From NCBI GenBank assembly GCA_036971475.1, contig JBAIZL010000005.1, positions 178,431,886 to 178,495,885 on the forward strand: 64,000 nt of DNA, in the 5' to 3' direction. The position numbers and the translations under genes were made by a program. The notes under the pieces are model-generated. The model was not told the DNA's origin. It made no database searches and saw only the letters and a list, made by a program, of their open reading frames with translations. Source of the stretch: Prosapia bicincta (taxonomy: Eukaryota; Arthropoda; Insecta; Hemiptera; Cercopidae). Shown piece by piece: positions 54,054 through 61,000 of this stretch; position 1 is the stretch's first letter, and every line of letters starts with the position of its first letter.

Positions 54054-54818
54054 GTTATATTATATATATATGTATATATATGTATATATATTCTTGATAT
54101 TTTACGTTATCCATTGTTTTTCCGTTGCAATAGAAAATGGATACAACAAACACCTTATAAAAAACATATACAATAAATTTACAAAAACACCTAACCTCAA
54201 TACAACACTACAGTAACCTGAACACAAAAATAATAAAAATAAAAAAATCTACCTAAAATATAAATACACCAATAACAAAATAGAAAAACTAACAACTATA
54301 TACAACAAAGAATACTACTATCCAACATACAAACCAAATAACAAAATAATAAAATATCTTAATAACACAAACCACAAAACAAATACAGAAAAACATATCC
54401 TATCAGGAGTTTACAAAATTACATGTAACGACTGCAATGCATTATACATAGGGAAAACGACCAGATCATTTAAAATAAGATTTGAAGAACATTACAGAGC
54501 ATTCAAAAATAAAAATTTAAAAGTATCAAATGTTGCAGCACACCTAATATCACATAAGCATGAAATAACAAACTACGAAAATAACCTAACCATACTTGAA
54601 ATAAATAATAACCCAATAGAATTAACTCACTAGAAAAATACCACATTTATAAAAAACACACACAACAATTTAATGAGCCTACAGACGACATATACAGAAG
54701 ACATACTATATAAAAACATCATACACTTAGATCAAGAGAAAATGCGTGTAACGTCTTTAAATTAATAAAATTATTGCACTTAGTGGTGGATAAAATTACT
54801 TACAATAGTAATATATTA

Positions 54819-54867
<49 letters not shown>

Positions 54868-54994
54868 TGATATTTTACGTTCTCCATTATTTTTCCGTTG
54901 CACTGACTTTATGAAGTTGATATATTACTATTGTAAATACTTTTATCCACCAATTTTGTGGATAAAAGAATTTACAATAGTAATATATCAACTT

Positions 54995-55034
<40 letters not shown>

Positions 55035-58000
55035 GTTATTATATTTGTTGATTTCCTCTTCACGTGAGCTACTAGTTTTCACTAAACACTTGTAAATATT
55101 TACAAACTTGCCTAAAGTAGCACTACTTATATTTATTGAGGACGGCCGTTTCGGGAGATGTGTCCCATTACGGTCTGAGTTGACAATGGGACACATCTCC
55201 CGAAACGGCCATCCCCAACCAATTTAATATAAGTAAGTGCTACTATAGGCAAGTTTGTAAATATTTACAAGTGTTTAGTTATTATATGTTAATTGTAAAC
55301 AATTATTCCACCATTAAGTGCAATTAATTTTTACCTTATGACGAGGCACCTTTCGGTCACTTGACCATTGTCCTCTTGACAAATATATGCTGCAAATACT
55401 CTATCATACTGTACTGTAATTGTGCCTCAACATACATTAATTTTAGTTTATCTCTGGGCTAGAAACCATAATGAAACAAAATATTATGTATATTACCAAT
55501 ACATTATATTATCAAAACACAATGAACACAATTTTCAAAATATATTATCAAAACACAATGAACACAATTTTCAAAAACTTATGTTTTATGTATCCTGCAA
55601 ATACACTATTTAATTATATAATTTACGATTATATTCATGACTTTAAAATGACAAGTACCTGCCAACACATGAAGCTGTAATTTTATTTATTTTATAATTA
55701 AGCAAAAATTGTTGTTCCTGTGTGAAAACAAAAACTTAGAGGATTTATATAGATCTTTTGTTTTCCTGATTGAAGCTAGTTCTAAAATGTATCCTTTAAG
55801 AATTTTTCGAGTGTTACCATTAAAAACCTTTGGATATCAAGAAAATTACTAATAATTACATAAAAATTCATGAATTTAATCATAAAAGTTGATTACTTTT
55901 TTAATTATTACTTTTCAATGGTTTATCACATACTGATATGCAATAGTGTTAAGTTTTGTTTTTTCAAAATTGTAAATATATGAGGTATCAGTGCCAATTA
56001 ATTATTTTTTCAGTTCTTCTTAGAACTCTGCACATCGCATTTTTTGCAATATCATAGGATTCTAGGATCAATATAAATACCTTATTTTCAATATAGCTTA
56101 ATTTTTTCATATATATATAATAATTTTTCAAAATTATTTAACTTCTCATTTGTATTATCTCATCTTGAAATTTTGCTACTAATTACATATTATTTTCTTA
56201 ATTAAAATTTATAATTTAGCTACCTTTATTATTATTATATGTTCCCTTTTATATTTCTTCATTTTTTAAATTTGGACATCTAAAATAAATTTTTGATATA
56301 TTTTGTATTGTTTTCCTTCAGTCAATTATGTCCTTAAATAGTGCTTACGATACTGGCTTTGGGTAAAAAAATCTTTTTATTTTTTATTCACCCTACTTTT
56401 ATTTGTTTTAGAAAAATAATTTTACCATATCCTATCACAAATTTTGTTATTATTTTACTATAATAATATATATTTCATATTTTATTGTTTGTGTGTGTGT
56501 GTGTAACAAAAAAGTAATTGTTACACAATAAGTTATATTTTTCTTATTTAGGAACAACTACGCATTAGTTTAGAGAAACGTCTACAATCAAGTATTTCAA
56601 ACTTAGGCTCTGAGAAGGACAATGAAATTCTTCAGCTACAAGAAAGGATAAATAGTTTACAACAGCACATTGAGAATATTTGCCAGCAACATGAAGAAGT
56701 TTTGTTGAGGGCAGAAAATGAGAAGCAACAAGCTCTACTTCTTGGTATTTGAACATAATTACAATAAAAGTTGTTGTTAAATAGAATTAAATTTTAACTA
56801 ATAACTATTAATGGTATGAAATATTTAAATGATTTCTAGTTGGACAAACAACTAATTTTTTAAAAAAATTACGTAATAGTGTATCACAACATGTTTTTAG
56901 ATAGAGAAGTTGTTATACACATACAAGTTGCATACTTTGTACTAGTCGGGAAATTGGACCATATCTTGAAAAATGGTGTCCTTTCTGCTAAGAGTTCACA
57001 GCTTTAACAATAATAATTATAATATTATTTTCCTATAATCTTGTAAATTCTCATGTTATTCTTCTATTGTTAGATAAAAATTCTAGAATCGTTCTAGAAC
57101 ATCTAAAAAAAAATTACCTGTGATCAAGCCCCCTAAAGAATCAGTTTTCAAAAGTTTATTGAAAACACACAATTGGGAGCAGACATTAGATCTTTTAAAT
57201 AGCAATATATTCAGGCAGTAATAAAATTATTTGTTGCCGTAATGCTTGTGGATAGGAAGCAAATAACATATATGAGGCAGTAGTGAAGCTACCTATATCT
57301 ACTTGTGGAGTCTAAGAGTTTCAAGCTTATCTTAAATTTGTTTATAAATCATATCTATGGTGAGATCCTTTCTAATGTATGACTATACTGATAAATTTCT
57401 ATAGATAAGCAATTATTTCCTAAGAATTTAGCTTGTATAGTCCTAACTTAGAATACCATGGAATTTAGTCTGCTTTGAGTATGAAGCCATTTCTCATGCA
57501 ACATCAAAATACAAAGTGGGTATTTATTATTACTACTAACCAACCATTTTGCATCAACAGAAAAAAAAACTTAAAAGGTGAAATCTCTAGAAATTAAAAA
57601 AAAAATGTTTCTTGATAAACAATCAGCAATTTAAGTACTGGTTTTGTAAATTAATAAATTTTAAGAGTAATTTTTATAACTAATTAAAGTTTGAGGGATC
57701 TTTCTTAATCTATTCGGATCTTAATCTGGATCTGAGCCTTCTTTATCTTTTCTCATTTAGTCACCCTTTCCCATGTCTATAGTTTTTTGAACTCCACTAC
57801 TACAATAACAATTTTGCTGCAAAGATTTTAGAAATTAATTTTAATGATAAACGTTTGTCTTATACTTCATCCTTGAAATGATAATGATTAAAATGCGTCT
57901 TTGGTCTTAATGCAAATTTTAAATAGATTTTTATTTATTGATATTATTTTTCTTTATTTACAGCTTACTCTTTTGTTGATATATTATAATATTTAGAAAA

Positions 58001-61000
58001 TCTACATACTTATACTGTAGTCTTTCTATAATTCGGCATTCCACTACTCTGGCCTCCTAGTAATCAACTTTTTTAAATAACCCCACTCCTTTACTGGTTC
58101 CAAAACACTACTGTTATCTTTTTCATGTATCAAGTCACATAGTGTATTTTTTCTATTTTAGGTATTAGTGCCTACTCCTGGTGATAAACTGACTGATTTG
58201 TTTGCTTATTCTAGTTGTTAGTTATTTATGGAATTATTTTTTGTCATAATACAAATCACTATGTTGCACATTTTTATATTAGCTCTTGAAACATTTGTAC
58301 CATATTAGGTACACATGTGTTTACCTAATTCAAGTAGATAGAGGAAGCTATAATGTGAAACTTTTAGAATGTAATTAGTACTGATATGTAGGCATATTAT
58401 TTTGTGATGCAATTATTTTATAAAATGAAAAACAATTTTATGCAAAATTGGTTTGAGCATATAAAACAATAATGCTCAAAATAATGGTTTAGTGCACTAA
58501 CAATAGTGTTGTAACGCCTTATGGAATTAGAATAGTCTGAGCATCAGGAACTGATATAGCACCTGTGGTACATTATTTTTTTAACACCTTATATCAACTT
58601 TAATCAATTTCATAGCGTTTTTTTGTCTGCTTACAGTGATATAAAACTATATGGTAAATAAAACACTATTTTCATGTATTTTAGTTAATTAAACAAAACC
58701 CTACCTATAAACTGCAGCAAACATGTTAATGTACCATTAATTTGGCAGGGCTTCAGTTCCATATCTGCTAAATTATTGAGAAAATATTCAATTTCTTTAA
58801 TTAGAAGTAATTTTATCTAATTTTGTTTAGATTATTTACAATTAAGTCAGTACAGTCATATCACTTCATACCTTTCAGTATCAATATCCTCAATATAATT
58901 TTACTGTTGTAGCATAACTTATTTATTTATGTTTTTAACATTTAATGGAAATTATGATTTTGACAGAAAAAATTGAAAAATGTCCAATAGTAAACTAAGA
59001 CAAGACATAAATTTAGTAGACATAATAAGTTTTCTTTTTACAATTTTGCTGGTAATTCCATGACTCAGATTTAAATGTTAAAACAAGAAGTCAATGAAAA
59101 TTTTGAAAATATCGAATAAAGAAATATCGTTATGTACAATCGTACATATCGTTAAATACAGTTATGTATTTATGATACCTGTCACATAGTGCTGTTGTGA
59201 ATATAACCAAAACAAAGAAGAATAGTATTATATCAACTTAGATACATACATATCGAAAGTTCTCCTAAATGATGAAAAAATATAACATTAAAAATAAAGA
59301 TGAATAGCTATGTGGTTTAATCTGTTATTTTGAAATCGTCTTTTTGTTTCTTTTGAAACTCCAGCAATGGTTGATAGATAAAGTAAACCATTAATTGGAG
59401 TTTTATTAATAATTTTAAAAGTTATCAGATTATTTTGAACACGCTAGACAATATTTCTTTGCTTGTAATTCCTCAAATTTTATTTTTTACTTTCTGCATG
59501 GTTTTAAACAGCACACCATGATCATCAAGCTCTGCTGGAAAAAATGGATAGTATCAGAAGAGATCTGGAAGAAGAAAGAGTAATTGGAGAGAAGATCAGA
59601 AGAGACGCTACAACTAGAATGGAACAGGATAGGGCTAGTTTAAATCAGTTAAGAGATGAAGTATCAAGACTTAAAACCAAAATGGAAGAGTTTAGGTGAG
59701 TTTTAATTTTGTTGTATTTTAGCATTTAGTAAGAAGTTTGGATAGAAAGAAATTGGATTAGTATTGGTATAGCCACAGAACGATTGCATTAAGGCTAAAT
59801 ATCATACAGCCAGTCACGTGACTCGCTTTACACACTGGTCTAGTTTCATCTGGTTCCTGTATTCAATCCTCCCTTAGCATTGAAAAAATGTTCAGTATTC
59901 AGGAACAACATCATGTAAACATCAAATTTCTTTACAAACTTGGAAAATCTGTAAGTGAAACATTTGTAATGTTACAACCAGTATATGGATATGAATGCTT
60001 ATCACAAACACAAGTGTTTGTGTAGTTTAAAGAATTTAAAGATACTGGGAAAATGAGTGACGATACATGCACTGGCAGACCATCGTCAGCAAAGAGTGAT
60101 GGTCTTTTTCAAGAAAGTCTGTTTCAACTATCAGAGCAATGTCTGCGTTAACAGGTATCAACAAGGCACTTTTCTCCATGTGTTGGGCAGCTTCTTCATG
60201 AAAGTTTCAACATGAATAAAGTATGTTCAGAATAGTTCCAAAGTGTCTTACACACCTGGATAAGAGGAATGCCAAAGAATGTTTTGCCTGTCATCCTATA
60301 AAATATCAAAAGAGATCCTACCTTCTTAGAAAACAATATCACTTGTGACAAATCCTGGATTTAACTTACAATCCCAGAACAAAATGCCAATCAATGTATT
60401 GGAAACCTCCCAGTTCTCAACAGCAAAATAAGCATAAATGACAAAATCGAAAATTCAAGGCAAAGCCCTTGTTGAAATAAAATAGAATATTTTGTAATAT
60501 CCATCAGGAAAGATGACAGCGACAAAGATACTGAAAATGAAAAAAATGGTAATTTATCTAAACTTTACAAATGGCATTAACTGGAAAGTTAGGCTGAATT
60601 TGATTGCATTTTAGTTTTCATATTGTGTATTTTGAAATTTAAATTCTTATAGCACAATAAATTTAACAATTTAAAACATTTTATCATTTGATAAAAAGTG
60701 AAAATTTGTTCATTTCAATCATCATAATGTTGTATGTTCAGTGAAGTTTTTCATCTAATTAATTTTGTTATTTAATACAGCGAATATATATTGAAGCTAA
60801 AGAGAAAGGTAAGATGCATAACCCATAACATCATGCATTATGAATTTCTGTTACTCCTTTTAATAGAATAGTCAAGTAATAATTTTATTATTTTAAATGA
60901 TTTTATCAATTTTCAGAATAAAAGCTGAAGAAGAGAAGATCAAATTAGACAACAAAGTAGAAGAGACCAAGAAAGAACGGGACACAGTAATTCAAGAATG

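Larger units (their letters stand above)
53760..56551 (+). other. Intron 14
   Basis: 2.8-kb intron with a cluster of (TA)n runs and PLE-B and PLE-C fragments (53996-55380). 55381-56551 is AT-rich with a 36-bp direct repeat (55515-55550 and 55551-55586, TATTATCAAAACACAATGAA) and a (GT)n run near 56489. Confidence 0.75.

Noticed and set aside
54972..55196. 74-codon minus-strand frame through the family C palindrome
   Set aside because: Crosses microsatellite and palindrome; no protein motif.
60781..60808. Mini-exon-like CAG|CGAATATATATTGAAGC...|GTAAGA between exons 16 and 17
   Set aside because: Including it would put exon 17 out of frame (AAT AAA AGC TGA), whereas exon 16 joins exon 17 in frame without it.
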